Positions 12,899 through 23,170 of a stretch of 25,570 nucleotides of DNA are shown one piece after another. How positions within the stretch are numbered: the stretch's first letter is position 1; the number at the start of each line of letters is the position of its first letter. This stretch comes from Acephala macrosclerotiorum. Its lineage: Eukaryota; Ascomycota; Leotiomycetes; Helotiales; Mollisiaceae. The DNA is taken from assembly GCA_014904845.1 (NCBI GenBank), contig MU119703.1, positions 1 to 25,570 on the forward strand. Direction: 5' to 3'. The notes beneath the pieces are model-generated. The model searched no databases. It saw nothing but the letters and a program-made list of their open reading frames with translations, and was not told the DNA's origin. The position numbers were made by a program, and so were the translations under genes.

Positions 12899-14880
12899 AA
12901 TGTACTTTGAAACAATTTTTTAATTAATATCGAGTTAATAAATAAAAATCTTGTATATTCAATTTTTTCGTGCGAATAATCTCTCGAATTACAAATAAAA
13001 AATTAAATACTATTTAAAATTAATACGAACGTTTTAAACGAGATTAATATTAAAAGTTTAAATAATTATATTATCGCTTAAAATCACGAAACAATATACA
13101 TAAAATTAAATTATTTTAATATTTCTATTTCTCGATAATAAAATTAAAACGTTTCTATTATTAAATTTTATATCGATTATTATTATACTAAAAAATATTT
13201 ACTTATTTATTATTACATTTTATTTAGAATTTGAAATTGAATAAAATTATAAATTAATTTAAATTCTCGAATTATATTTAATTTATATTTGAAAAGATTT
13301 TTATAGTATATAAAATACGAAAACGAGAAAGTAGTATAAGCGAGACAATATTAATATATTATATAAATAATTTCAATATAGTTTTAATTGTTATAAGTTT
13401 TCGTTTTTCGATATTTAATAAATTGTTTTAATTCTACGAAAATTAACGTCGAATATTTAATTTATTATTAAAAAAAATATATTTAATTTATTTTATTTTC
13501 GTTATAATAAATTAAACGTTAATAATTCAAAAAAAAATACGTATATTGTATTTACGATTTAATATTGAGAATATTAATAGTATATACAATATAATGGATT
13601 TAATTGTCAAATTTGTAATTATATCGAAAAAAATATAATATTGTAATATTGAAATCGTAATACAATAAAATATACTTTATAATAATAGTACTATATATTA
13701 CATTATTTGATATTGTACTACGTTTTAATTGTTAATATATTATTTTTCGTAGATTTAATATTTTAAAATTTTTATATTTCTATTTACAATAAAAAACGTT
13801 GTTTAATAATATCGTGTTTTTTGAAAGTAAAAATTAACGTTGATATAAAATTCATCGAAATTTTATTTTTTAATTATTTAATTACTTAAATATATTTTAT
13901 TTGTTTAAAAATACTCACGAGATTTAAAAATAAAATCGATAAAAATTTTAAATAATTAAATTTTTAGAACTTTTTATAACAAAGAATTTTTATATTTTTT
14001 AATTTAAAAAATATTTTGAAAATATTATAATTTAATTTTATTAAAGTTTTCTCGATTAATATTGAATTATTAAACAAATTATATAACGTTAAATTTTATT
14101 AAAGTTTTTTAATTACAATTTTTTTTTACAAATAAATAATTTTATTAATTTCTCGAATTTTAAATTGTAATAATTATTAATTCAATTATTCTATTTAATT
14201 AATCCCGTTAATAAACTTTATTTTATTTTATAGTACATTGAAAAACAATCATTATAATCTATTTTTTACTATATATTATTAGTATTTTTTTTATTAAAAT
14301 ATTTATTAGATTTCTTTTTTTTTTTGTACTACGTACTATTGTTTTATATTATTTTATACGTTTATTATATTTTTTTTAATTTAAATAAATACTAAAACAA
14401 ATTTCTATGTAATTCATATAATTGATATATATAGACTTATATATATACCAATTTTAACGAATTTTAATTTTCCAATCTATATATTACAAAACGCAAACGA
14501 TTTATTAAGTATATTTTTCGTCAAAATAATTTATAAAAAAAATCCAATTATTACTATTTAATATAATATATAAAAATAAATCGAGTTTATTAAACGATTA
14601 AATTTTATTATAATTGTACAAAAAAAATAATAAAAAGAGTAAACAAAAAATAATACTATCAAATATTGAATTGTATTATTTTAAAGAGAAAATAAAAAAA
14701 ATATAATATTGTATATAATAAAAAATATAAATTGTATTTTAAATATATAATTTATTTTGTATTTGAATATTTTTTTCCAAATTAAAAAATAAATTAATAA
14801 TAATTCTATTACTAAAATTGCTTATAAGTATTATTAATACGTATTTCGTAATACGATTTTTTTTTTTTCAATTTTTTTTC

Positions 14881-14895
14881 GCGTATACAATACGC
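14881..14895. repeat. Short GC-containing hairpin
   Basis: GCGTAT (14881-14886) and ATACGC (14890-14895) pair perfectly around a three-base loop. Three of the six pairs are G-C, which is unusual in this window. It follows a T-rich stretch rather than preceding one, so it does not look like a plus-strand terminator. Confidence 0.5.
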
Positions 14896-15450
14896 AATAA
14901 TTACTTTATATATCTCGAAATCAAATATATTAATAATAGTTTTATTTAAAACACTTTTTAAAGTAATTTTAAAATTAAATATTAATTTAATTTCTTTTTT
15001 TGAATTAATATATTGAATTTATTTTAACGATTTTATTTGTATATTAAATAAAATTATTATAAAATATTTTATTTAGTTTTCGTAAATATATAAATTTATA
15101 AAATAATCGATCAATTTTTGAAAAAGAAAATTTATTATTATAATAATTTTCAAAAAAGTTTTTTTATTATTTTGTATTAAATTTTTTTTGATTGTACTAT
15201 ATATATATTCGTTAAAGACTTTTACAATTTTATATAAAAAAGTTTTTTCGATTATTAAATATTATTAAAAAAAAAGTAAAATTCGAATTATTTGAAAAGA
15301 TTTTAAAAAAAATAATAAGATTATTTTACGTTTTATTAGAAAAAAATATATTCGTACGATTAATCGAAATAATTGAAAATATTATCGAATTTTGTTGAAT
15401 TTTTTTATTATTTTTTAAAAAAACTTTTTATAGTTTTAATATATCTAATT

Positions 15451-15466
15451 AAAAAAAAAAAAAAAA
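15451..15466 (+). repeat. 16-nt A homopolymer
   Basis: Sixteen consecutive A. No target-site duplication or upstream retroelement body was recognised, so I do not read it as a retrotransposed poly(A) tail. Confidence 0.85.
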
Positions 15467-16955
15467 TAGTAAAATAATTTACAATCAATTATATATATAG
15501 TATTATTTTCAGTTTTCAATTTTTTTATTTATATCTTTTTTTTGTTAAATCTTTAATTGATTAATAATAAATATTTATTTATTGAATTTTAATATTTATT
15601 TTTTACTCGATATATTGAAATTTATTTTCAATCTATTAACGTTTTTTTTTAAATATTTTTTTTACGTTTGAAAAATTATTTTAATTGTATTGAATTTCGA
15701 GTATATAATAATTTAATTTATATATTAAATACTTTTTTATTATATTAGTACGAAATAAAATTTACTTTGTAAAAATAATTGAATATTTTTGTATTAAAAT
15801 ATATTTATAACAATTTTTCGAATTTAATTACGTGTAATCTATTTACAAAATAAACTTTGGATTTTAATATAATTTTATACGTTTTTTATAAAATATTTAT
15901 ATTGTTTATTTAATAGTAAAATCAATTCGTTGAATATTATTGTATTAAATATAATCGTTGAACAATTAAATTTTCTTATTTTCGATTAACGAATTCAATA
16001 TTTATTATCATTTTCAATTAGTTTTTTAATATTGTAATTAATTTTTTACATTGGTAAAAATTTTTTTTTTCAAATAATTCGTATTATTTCGTTTAATTTT
16101 TTTTAAATTTCAATCAATATTAAAAGTTTGAATATTTTCGTATATAACTCGTTAAAAATAATATTTATAACGTTTTGAAAATTCAAAATAATTTTTTTAA
16201 TATTATTATATTTTTAATATATTTTTTGAAATATAATAAACAACGATCAAAAATCGATAATTAAATTAATATTAAAATTCAATTTCGATTTTTTTTAATA
16301 AATAATCGATTTTCGATAATTAGTAATAAAATAAGTATTTATTAAAAATTAATAATAAATTGATCGAGTTTTAAAATTAATAATAAACGAAAAATACAAA
16401 ATAATTAGTAATAAATATTATTTTCGTAAAAATTGATTGTTTTATTAAATCGAAATAATATTAATTCAATAACTTTGAAAAATAAACACTTAATAAATAT
16501 GTATTAAAACGTAATATTTGTTTTTAAACGAACGTTGATATAATTAAAATTGAAAAAAATTTCGATTATATAAAAAATTTTATTAAACAATACTAAAATA
16601 AACGCTTTTTATATACAATACAATTTGTATATAAAATTTTATTTTTAAAACAATTAATGATTTACGATTAAAATATAATACACTGATCTCTAAATAATTA
16701 TAATAATTTTATCGATTTATTATACGAATAATAAATAAAAAAACAATCTATTGAAATAAACTATTGATAAAATTTCATTGATATTTTTTATAGTTTGTAT
16801 AAAAAATTTGATTTTTATTTGAAGTTTTTTATATTGTATTTTATTCGTTTTTAAAAATTCCAAAAAATTATAATTTATTTTAAAAAATTATATAATTTAT
16901 ATACTAGGAATTTTTTTTTTAATAACGTTACTATATTAATATTTTATTTTTTTTA

Positions 16956-17053
16956 TATTGTTATATAATGAATCGACGAAATTATTTTAATTATTCAAAG
17001 TATTAATATATTATATTACAATCGTAAATCGTCGATTCATTTAAAAAACAATA
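16956..17053. repeat. 98-nt imperfect inverted repeat with CpG-rich arms
   Basis: AATGAATCGACGA (16967-16979) and TCGTCGATTCATT (17029-17041) are perfect 13-bp reverse complements. The pairing resumes after a 4/5-nt internal loop with TATTGTT (16956-16962) against AACAATA (17047-17053), giving 20 paired bases around a 49-nt A+T-rich spacer. The core arm has two CG dinucleotides and five G/C bases, which makes a chance match much less likely than for pure A/T palindromes. It could be terminal inverted repeats of a tiny non-autonomous element, or the stem of a structured RNA. No target-site duplication is evident. Confidence 0.5.
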
Positions 17054-17800
17054 GAATTAATTTCTTTAATTGATTTTTTTTCGTTAATTACACAAAAATA
17101 GATCTCTATTACGAACAATAATACGAAACCAATAAATATATAAAAATGAAAATACTTTTTAAAATTTTAATTATTATTTTTTGTATTTCTTATTATTTAA
17201 TTTTTTAAGTATTTTTTCGAATTTTTTCATTTAATATATATTTTGTTTATTACGTATATAAAGACATCTACTATTTCTACGTTGATAATAGTACTAATAA
17301 AAATAGTTCAATATAATTTCTCGTCGTCAAATATATTATTAAACAATTTAAATCGATCATTTATCGTTATATTAAACAATGAACAAATTAAAAAGATAAC
17401 AAATACGATAATCACTATAAAAATAATTTTTATCGCTTTATTTCTTTTTTTTTCTTTTTTACTTGAAAATTTATTATTATTATTTCACTATTTTATTTGT
17501 TTAACGTAATCGTTTTCATAGGTTATTATAGAATTCGTTTAACAATTTATAAATATTTTCAAGTTTTTCAATATTCAATAAATATTATTTCTTTTTCTTA
17601 TTATTACAAACGAAATTAAATTAGAGAAATTACTAATTCGAATTTCAAAATTTAAATTTAAAATCGTTAATAAAATATATATTTTCAATTTTATACAAAT
17701 TCAAATATACTAATAAAATCTTATTATACAATTGAAATAAAAAAGCGTACAAATATATAATCAAAAAACCGTTCAAATCAAAAAATAAAATAAATAAATT
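17054..17800. other. Gene-free AT-rich, C-richer stretch
   Basis: The only open frame of note, plus-strand 17243-17509, is I/L/F-rich without recognisable motifs, and its length is within chance expectation. The plus strand is C-richer than G here. No promoter, RNA or repeat of note was found. Confidence 0.65.
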
Positions 17801-17872
17801 TGATTAGTACGTATTTATCGTTCGTATTTAAATCGATCAATATTTTTACTTTAAATAAATTTTATATACTCA
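17801..17872 (-). pseudogene. Possible ankyrin-like fragment sharing a 20-nt word with 21.3 kb
   Basis: On the minus strand, the codon at 17869-17871 begins EYIKFI, which fits the second helix of an ankyrin repeat (E at position 13, then x-V-K-x-L). It is followed by a stop, S, K, then N-I-D at the G-A-D place, and a Thr codon (17806-17808) exactly 21 codons after the Glu, where the next repeat should start. The word AAATAAATTTTATATACTCA (17853-17872) recurs exactly at 21312-21331. In both places CGTAC and then AATCAA/TTTAT words follow within about 75 nt on the minus strand. It is short and stop-interrupted, and could be coincidence. Confidence 0.22.
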
Positions 17873-20102
17873 CGAAAATATTTTAAACAAAAAAACATTG
17901 ATTAATATTATTTATATTAATATCAAATCAAAATACTTATAAAATATTTTAAAAATAGTTTTAAAAAGTATTTATAGAATTAATATAAAAAAAAAAAAAT
18001 TTTTAATAAGTTTTTTTTTTTTAATCATATAAAACCAATTATTAACTCGAATTTATATCGAATAAAATCTTTTATATTATTATTTTTTTGAACTCAAATT
18101 ATATTAAAATAATATCGATTTTTTTAATTTAACGTATATAAAATATTTCGATTTTTTGATTCAATATATTAAAATAATTTACGTAAATACTAAAATTCGT
18201 TTATTGTTATTTTTTATAAATAATAAGATTTTTTATAATCTACTTTGAACTTTTTTCAAATTAAATACGTTTGTTTATATTATTTATTTTAAAACAAAAA
18301 AATTAAAATGTATTAAATATAATTTTAACGAAAAAAAAATTACGTTTAATAATATAAAATATTTTTATATTGAAAAACGTTATATAAATTTTGACAAGAA
18401 AATATTTAATAAAATTTTTATTTAAATTAAAATTTTAAAATTTCGTAGATTAAAATTTATTAATTCTTTCAATGTTTTCTTTTTTCAATACTACGAAAAT
18501 ACAAATCAAATTATAATAAAACTAGTTAAATATAATCAAAAGTTCAATTCATTGAAAAACGTTTAATATTTTTAATATAATAATAAAATATTTCAAATTA
18601 TTAAAAAAAAATTGATCGCGATATTCATTTTGAGTATAATTATAATTAATACGATTTAATTTCGAAAAATCAATTTTAATTACATTAGATTAAATTTAAT
18701 TAAAATAATTAATAATTATTCGAATAATTTCAATATAATTGATTTTTAAAATTGACTCGAAAATCGTTCGTTTTTATTTTTTAGAATCAATGAAATCAAA
18801 ATTAATCGTATAGATTTAAATATGTAAAATGAGAACAATTTAATTTTTTATAATTTGAATAATAAATTATAGTATAAAAATTTTGTTTAATAATAAAAAG
18901 TTTGTAAAATTGATCGAATTATATGTAATAAAATTCGTAGTTGACAATATTATTAAAATTAATTGAAATTATTTATTTTAAAATCATTTTACGATAAAAA
19001 TTAAATAAAAAATTTTCATTTTAATTTTCGTATTATTTTATTTATAATAAACATTGGATTATTTATTTGACAATATTATAACGAGAAAAAATCGTAGTTT
19101 TATTATATTTTTTTAATACGACATTTAATTTTAATCGTAATTTTTTAATTTTTTAATATACGTATTAATAAATCGTTTAAAGTTAATAAAATTTTGATCG
19201 TTGAAACACTATTAAAACGTTTTCAAAAATTACTTTATACGATGAAAATTATTTTTTAACGATACTATTTTTAGTATTAACGTTTGTAAATATTTATTAA
19301 GAATTTGAATAACGATATAATAAAACTCGAAAAGTAATTTTTTTTTATTTTTGAGTTTATTAATCATTAGAAAACTTTGTTTTTTCTCGATAAGATCGAT
19401 ATATTCTTACGTAAACGCGATACGAATTATATTTACAATTTTTTTGTTTTCGTGTTTTTATATAAATTGAAATATTATCAAAGAATTATATTTTTTATTA
19501 TTAATCGAATTTAAAATTTCGATAATACGATTCGAAACAAAATTTATTTAGTGTTTCGATATAGTTTTTTAAGTATTACTATAAAAAAAAGACTTTGAAA
19601 TATTTTTTTTCAAAATGTAATTACGATTGAAAAAAAAGTAAATTATATTTACAAGGAATTTAACGATTTTGTAAAGTACAATTTTAATAATCGTTAAATA
19701 AATATTTGTTTCATAGAAATTATAAGTTTATATATTAATAGATTTTTATTTTAAATTAAAAATATTATTCGAATAATATATATTTTAACGATTTAAATAA
19801 AAGTTGTAATAGTTTATTTTTATTTGAAAATTATTATTAATTCGAGTAAAAAATTTAAAATTGACGTTTAAAGAAATTTTTTTAAAAATATATAATTTTA
19901 TTTTTAATCGTTATATATTTAAACTATATATTAACATTTTTTATTATTTTTGTTTTCGTTTTTAGTAGACTCGTAAAATAGTAATAAGAATAAGATTATC
20001 GTAAAATGAGAATTAACGATTAAAATTTGTTAATATAGAATTTTATTTTGATATTATTTCGCGTTATTTTTCATTATATAATTTTAAATACAATTTTATA
20101 AT

Positions 20103-20116
20103 ATTCGAATTCGAAT
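20103..20116. repeat. 14-bp palindrome with two TTCGAA cores
   Basis: ATTCGAATTCGAAT is fully self-complementary and is two overlapping copies of the CpG-centred ATTCGAAT. It contains two CG steps, but no gene lies nearby. Confidence 0.55.
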
Positions 20117-20340
20117 TGATCGATTATATTTGTAGAATATTCAATTGTAAAATTGAATTCGTTATTATAAAAAAAATTACTAAAAACTAAAAATTTCTAG
20201 CGTTGAAAAACTATTAAAAATTGATTATTAAATCGTTAAAATTTTTAAATTTTTAAATATATCGACTATTAAAAAAAAGTTTTAAAAATACTAAAAATCA
20301 AATACGTATATTAATTGTTTATTTAATTGAAAATATATAA

Positions 20341-20357
20341 ACGTAATAATATTACGT
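20341..20357. repeat. 17-bp odd-centred palindrome
   Basis: ACGTAATA (20341-20348) and TATTACGT (20350-20357) pair around one A, with a CG at each outer edge. It lies about 130 nt beyond the last recognisable ankyrin-like codons of the minus-strand array. No function is inferred. Confidence 0.55.
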
Positions 20358-20489
20358 AATTAAAATAATATAACGCATTTAATAATACGAATTGAAAAAA
20401 AGAAATATAGACTACAATTCTTTTAAAGATTATCGAAAGTTTCAATTTTAATAGAAAATAAAATTACACGTAAAAAAAATATATATAAT

Positions 20490-21044
20490 AAATAAAAACA
20501 AAAAAATAATTTCAAATTTTAATATTATAAAGAACTTTTTTTTAAATTAAAATAAAATCATGTGATTTTTATATATATAAAAACCCGACTTTTTATTATT
20601 AAAAATTTTGATTGTACGATTTAAATTTTTAATTAAATTGCGTATTGTACGTTTATTATTGTTTTTCGTCGTTATTATTAATTTTTTGTCAATCAAAAGT
20701 TTAATTACTATTTCGTATTTCAAACGAGTAAAATAGTATAATAATATTCGATCAAATTTATTTATCAATTCTATTTCCACTTTATAATTAATTAACAAAT
20801 TAATTATTTCTCAATAGTTTTAATTAATTACTAAATACAATATCGTATTTCTTTTCAAGTTTTAAATAAATACTATAAATTCTTTATTCAAAAGTACTAC
20901 TATTGTCTCAATAAATATATTTAATACTATCAAATATAAAAATGTTTGTTTTTTCTTATTAATAAGAAATATATTTATTTCGTATAAAAAAACTCGTTTA
21001 TTATTTCTACGTACTCGTTTATTAATACAAAATACAATACCATG
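20490..21044 (-). pseudogene. Eroded ankyrin-repeat array (at least four 33-codon units)
   Basis: The minus strand carries 33-codon units in one frame. Position-1 codons (Thr of TPLH in ankyrins) start at 20943, 20844, 20745 and 20646, exactly 99 nt apart; the first three units begin TFLYL, TILYL and ILLYY. Glu-13 codons lie at 20907, 20808 and 20511. Helix 2 reads EIINLLI and EIVIKLLIDK. The Gly-22 loop position reads GAA at 20979 and 20880, AAA at 20781 and 20682, and intact GGT at 20583. Ile/Val-25 is kept in five units. His to Tyr, Pro to Leu/Phe, Thr to Ile, Ala to Val and Gly to Asp/Glu/Arg fit C-to-T or G-to-A decay. In-frame stops at 20862, 20820, 20811 and 20547 show that it is not translated as one protein. 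The longest open piece (20547-20810) has no ATG start. In the family, ankyrin arrays mediate protein-protein binding. A divergent live exon is less likely. Confidence 0.6.
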
Positions 21045-21331
21045 TATTAATACTCGTTTTATTTCGATATAAAAATACTATATTCTAATAATAAACGTAT
21101 AATCTTTTACTAATTATTTTATGCAATTTATAATAAAAATATCGAATCGAAAAAACTTCGTAAAAAATATTAAATTTCATTCTTTAATAATCGTATAAAC
21201 TTATTTGTATTTTTATTTATCGTAATTTAATCAAAAATAATCTTATTATCGATCAATAAAATTGATTTTTTGTACGTAAAATAATCACTCGTCTTAAAAA
21301 CGAACTTGATCAAATAAATTTTATATACTCA
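21045..21331 (-). pseudogene. Probable degraded upstream part of the ankyrin array
   Basis: Upstream (on the minus strand) of the in-register units, the frame breaks, but ankyrin-like words continue: N-I-V-F-L in another frame near 21080, and EYIKFI beginning at 21328-21330. The latter lies in the 20-nt word shared exactly with 17853-17872. Its Glu codon is 421 nt from the Glu-13 codon at 20907, that is 4 x 99 plus 25, so indels must separate it from the register below. I infer that this was once part of the same array. Evidence per word is weak. Confidence 0.25.
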
Positions 21332-22560
21332 AAATAAATATTTACAACGAAATATCGTTATCTTTTTTTCAATTTCTTAATCTCGCAAACAAATATAATA
21401 TAATTCAATGAATATATTATCGTTAATATTCTTACGATAAACGATACTATTGAATAACTAGATAATATTATCGCGATAAATTTTGTACAATATATTAACG
21501 TCAAAAACGATCTTTTTTATTACGTATATTCAATATCGAAACGAATTGAATTTAAATAAACTAAAAACTATTTATTTATTTTACGATATTGAATCGTTTA
21601 CTCTCGCGAAATATTTTAATCGATAATCGTATTACATTTTATTTTATTGAAAAACAAAAAAAAATTCAATTATTATTGATTAATATTATTTGTTATACTA
21701 AGAAATTATAATAATTAATAATTAATTTAATTGCATTTAAAATTCAATTAAAATTTTAATAAATTGAAAGTAAATTAATCACGAATTTTAATATAGAAAT
21801 TAAAAAAAAATTTAAATTTAAAAATAAAATACTAAAAATATTTAATTTTAAAAGTATTTAATTTGAAAAATACGAATTTGAAAATAAAAAGTAATTTAAA
21901 AACTGAAATCGCGAAATAAAAAAACGATTATTTATTTTTAAAATTTGTCGTTCGATTTATACGTTTTTTATTTCGATTTCAAATCGCTTTTATATATGTA
22001 CAGCGTACTATTAAAAGTAGTTAATAATTATTTGTTTAAAGAAACGAATTTACATTTCGAGTTAATAACGCGATATTGAAATTTTAAATATTTCGCGATT
22101 AATTCTATAATAATTTTATTATTTGATTAAATTTTTTACGATTGCAATTTAATTTAATTAATTTTTTTTAAAAAGTATAATTTGTAACAAATTTTTCGAT
22201 AAGTAATTTGTAAATATAATACTAATTAAAAATTTATAAAATTATAAATTGATTACAATATTTTTCACTTAAAAAAAAATAACAAAGTAAATAAATACTT
22301 AGTATAAAAATCTTTTGAATTGAAACGAATTGAAAAAAATATAATGTGAATTTAAGTGTTTTACGAAATAGATTAATTATAATAATTTCGAGTATATCGA
22401 ACGATATTCGTTGAAAATATTTGTATTGAAAAATTATTTGAAATTCTCGAATAATATTAAACGAGTAATAAAATAAACGAAAATAAAAAAAGCGATAAAA
22501 AAAAAATTTATTTTGTATCGATTTAATAAATATCGTTATAATATTCATTATAAGAATAAT
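21332..22560. other. Gene-free AT-rich DNA
   Basis: No supported gene. To about 21.7 kb the plus strand remains C-richer (8 C and 2 G at 20881-20940 just upstream; 8 C and 4 G at 21301-21360), then it evens out. A minus-strand open frame of 104 codons (22234-22548) is dominated by F, I and Y and has no recognisable motif. It contains a small CGCG-centred palindrome at 21468. Confidence 0.65.
21468..21479. repeat. 12-bp palindrome with CGCG centre
   Basis: TTATCGCGATAA is perfectly self-complementary. GC steps are rare in this window, so a CGCG centre stands out slightly, but there is no adjacent gene or second copy nearby. Confidence 0.5.
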
Positions 22561-22624
22561 AAAAAAAACGATGAAAAAAACGATAAAAAAAACGATAATA
22601 AGAAAAAAAAAAAAAAAAAAAAAA
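22561..22624 (+). repeat. A-rich (A)nCGAT repeats running into a 22-A tract
   Basis: Three A-tract plus ACGAT units follow one another (CGAT at 22569, 22581 and 22593), then a homopolymer of 22 A at 22603-22624. It begins the 69-codon ORF at 22571 and encodes its Lys-rich N-terminus. Homopolymer length here is prone to slippage and to sequencing error, which would shift the frame of anything downstream. Confidence 0.85.
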
Positions 22625-22780
22625 GTTCAAATAAATCTCGTGAAAAACGAAATAAATTTCGTAGAAAATAAAGTAAATTTCGTAAAAAACGAAATAAATT
22701 ATTTATTAAACAAACGAAAAAAAAACGAAACAAATTTAAAAAAAATACAAAAAGAAATACAAAGACTTAATATACTTTGA
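22571..22780 (+). CDS. Possible small ORF, Lys-rich then heptad coiled coil (doubtful)
   Basis: 69 codons from ATG at 22571 to TGA. Residues 1-18 are Lys-rich (KKTIKKTIIRK, then seven Lys from the poly-A tract). From residue 21 to the end a heptad pattern holds: positions a are I21, I28, V35, I42, R49, L56 and I63, and positions d are V24, V31, V38, L45, N52, I59 and L66, so 12 of 14 core positions are hydrophobic. Residues 21-48 follow from the 21-nt DNA repeat, but the pattern continues past it. The frame is also open upstream to 22499, encoding a hydrophobic stretch (LINIVIIFIIRII) with no upstream ATG. No ribosome-binding site, homologue or neighbouring gene supports it. Such length is near chance expectation, and the poly-A makes the frame unreliable. 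It could be an exon fragment or an accident of the repeat. Confidence 0.18.
   Translation: MKKTIKKTIIRKKKKKKKVQINLVKNEINFVENKVNFVKNEINYLLNKRKKNETNLKKIQKEIQRLNIL
22629..22712 (+). repeat. 21-nt tandem repeat, four copies
   Basis: The unit is close to AAATAAATTTCGTAAAAAACG. Copies lie at 22629-22649, 22650-22670, 22671-22691 and 22692-22712 (the last diverged in its second half). The 21-nt period keeps frame and encodes seven residues per copy: INLVKNE, INFVENK, VNFVKNE and INYLLNK in the plus-strand ORF. Confidence 0.85.
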
Positions 22781-23170
22781 ATTAAAAGTAATAAACTTAG
22801 AATCGCAATACGAAATCGCTCATTTTTTTATTGTATTACGAATTTATTCAAATTCGTAATTGTTAATAAATTCGAGTATTTATTAATTAAATTTTCGAGA
22901 AAAAAACTTTATTCGATAATTATATTTTTTATTTGATTGAATTATATTAATTCTTTTATTAAACAATTAATCTTATAAACAATTACTAAAGACGATAAAA
23001 GAATACAATACAAATCATTAAATAAGATTCTTTTGTTTGATTTCAATTTGTTTTAACGAATTACGTTTATGTTTTGATAGTAGCAAATTTTACTATAGAT
23101 TGCTATAATTAATTATAATACTTTAATTATTATTTTAATTCGAGATAATAAATTTTTTTTTTATTTTAAT
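22781..23170. other. Gene-free AT-rich DNA with hairpin
   Basis: No coding or RNA gene is recognisable. It holds the 11-bp hairpin at 22835 and a weaker 6-bp GC-containing stem, TAGCAA (23081-23086) with TTGCTA (23100-23105), around a 13-nt loop. Confidence 0.65.
22835..22860. repeat. 11-bp perfect hairpin with 4-nt loop
   Basis: ATTACGAATTT (22835-22845) and AAATTCGTAAT (22850-22860) pair perfectly around ATTC. A CG pair step lies mid-stem. The short loop makes it a plausible folded structure in RNA or DNA. Three or four comparable A/T-dominated hairpins are expected by chance in this window. No U-tract follows it. Confidence 0.55.

Larger units (their letters stand above)
10711..16955. other. 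Gene-free AT-rich DNA, central part
   Basis: No gene or RNA is recognisable. The plus strand stays C-richer to about 11.9 kb, then is mostly G-richer from about 12.1 to 16.5 kb (2 C and 6 G at 12481-12540; 2 C and 7 G at 13561-13620), with a C-richer interlude near 14.4-14.9 kb. It contains an (AT)8 run, a small palindromic composite at 12859-12898, a compact hairpin at 14881-14895 and a 16-A tract at 15451. No frame stays open beyond about 60 codons. Confidence 0.65.
17873..20489. other. Gene-free AT-rich DNA between fossil arrays
   Basis: No intact frame or RNA. The skew changes here: C-richer to about 18.3 kb, then clearly G-richer at about 18.7-20.1 kb (0 C and 4 G at 18841-18900; 3 C and 7 G at 18901-18960 and at 19261-19320). 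If skew tracks the orientation of eroded units, this part would have been plus-sense, but I recognised no family in its plus-strand translations. Two short palindromes are listed separately. Confidence 0.65.

Noticed and set aside
15451..15466. Poly(A) tail of a retrotransposed element
   Set aside because: No target-site duplication or coding relic upstream was found, and homopolymers of this length are common in such DNA.
17243..17509. 88-codon plus-strand open frame starting ATG
   Set aside because: The translation is I/L/F/N-rich with no recognisable domain and no ankyrin register. The local skew is C-rich on this strand, opposite to what coding would suggest. About one such frame is expected by chance.
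17761..17790. A GTTCAAATC word resembling a tRNA T-loop
   Set aside because: There is no matching acceptor, D or anticodon stem around it, and the flanks are almost pure A/T. The adjacent CC is isolated.
3290..21479. Numerous 12-21 bp perfect palindromes (for example 3290, 6133, 6745, 20341, 21468) as regulatory sites
   Set aside because: With a per-pair match probability near 0.38, several palindromes of 9-10 pairs are expected in 25 kb. They are listed as structures but not interpreted as operators.
22234..22548. 104-codon minus-strand open frame, overlapping by TAATG the end of a 61-codon minus frame at 22548-22733
   Set aside because: Both are F/I/Y/L-rich low-complexity translations, and the upper one is antisense to the poly-A and 21-nt repeat. 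No motif, no ribosome-binding site, and frames of this size are close to chance expectation. The TAATG overlap mimics translational coupling but has no other support.
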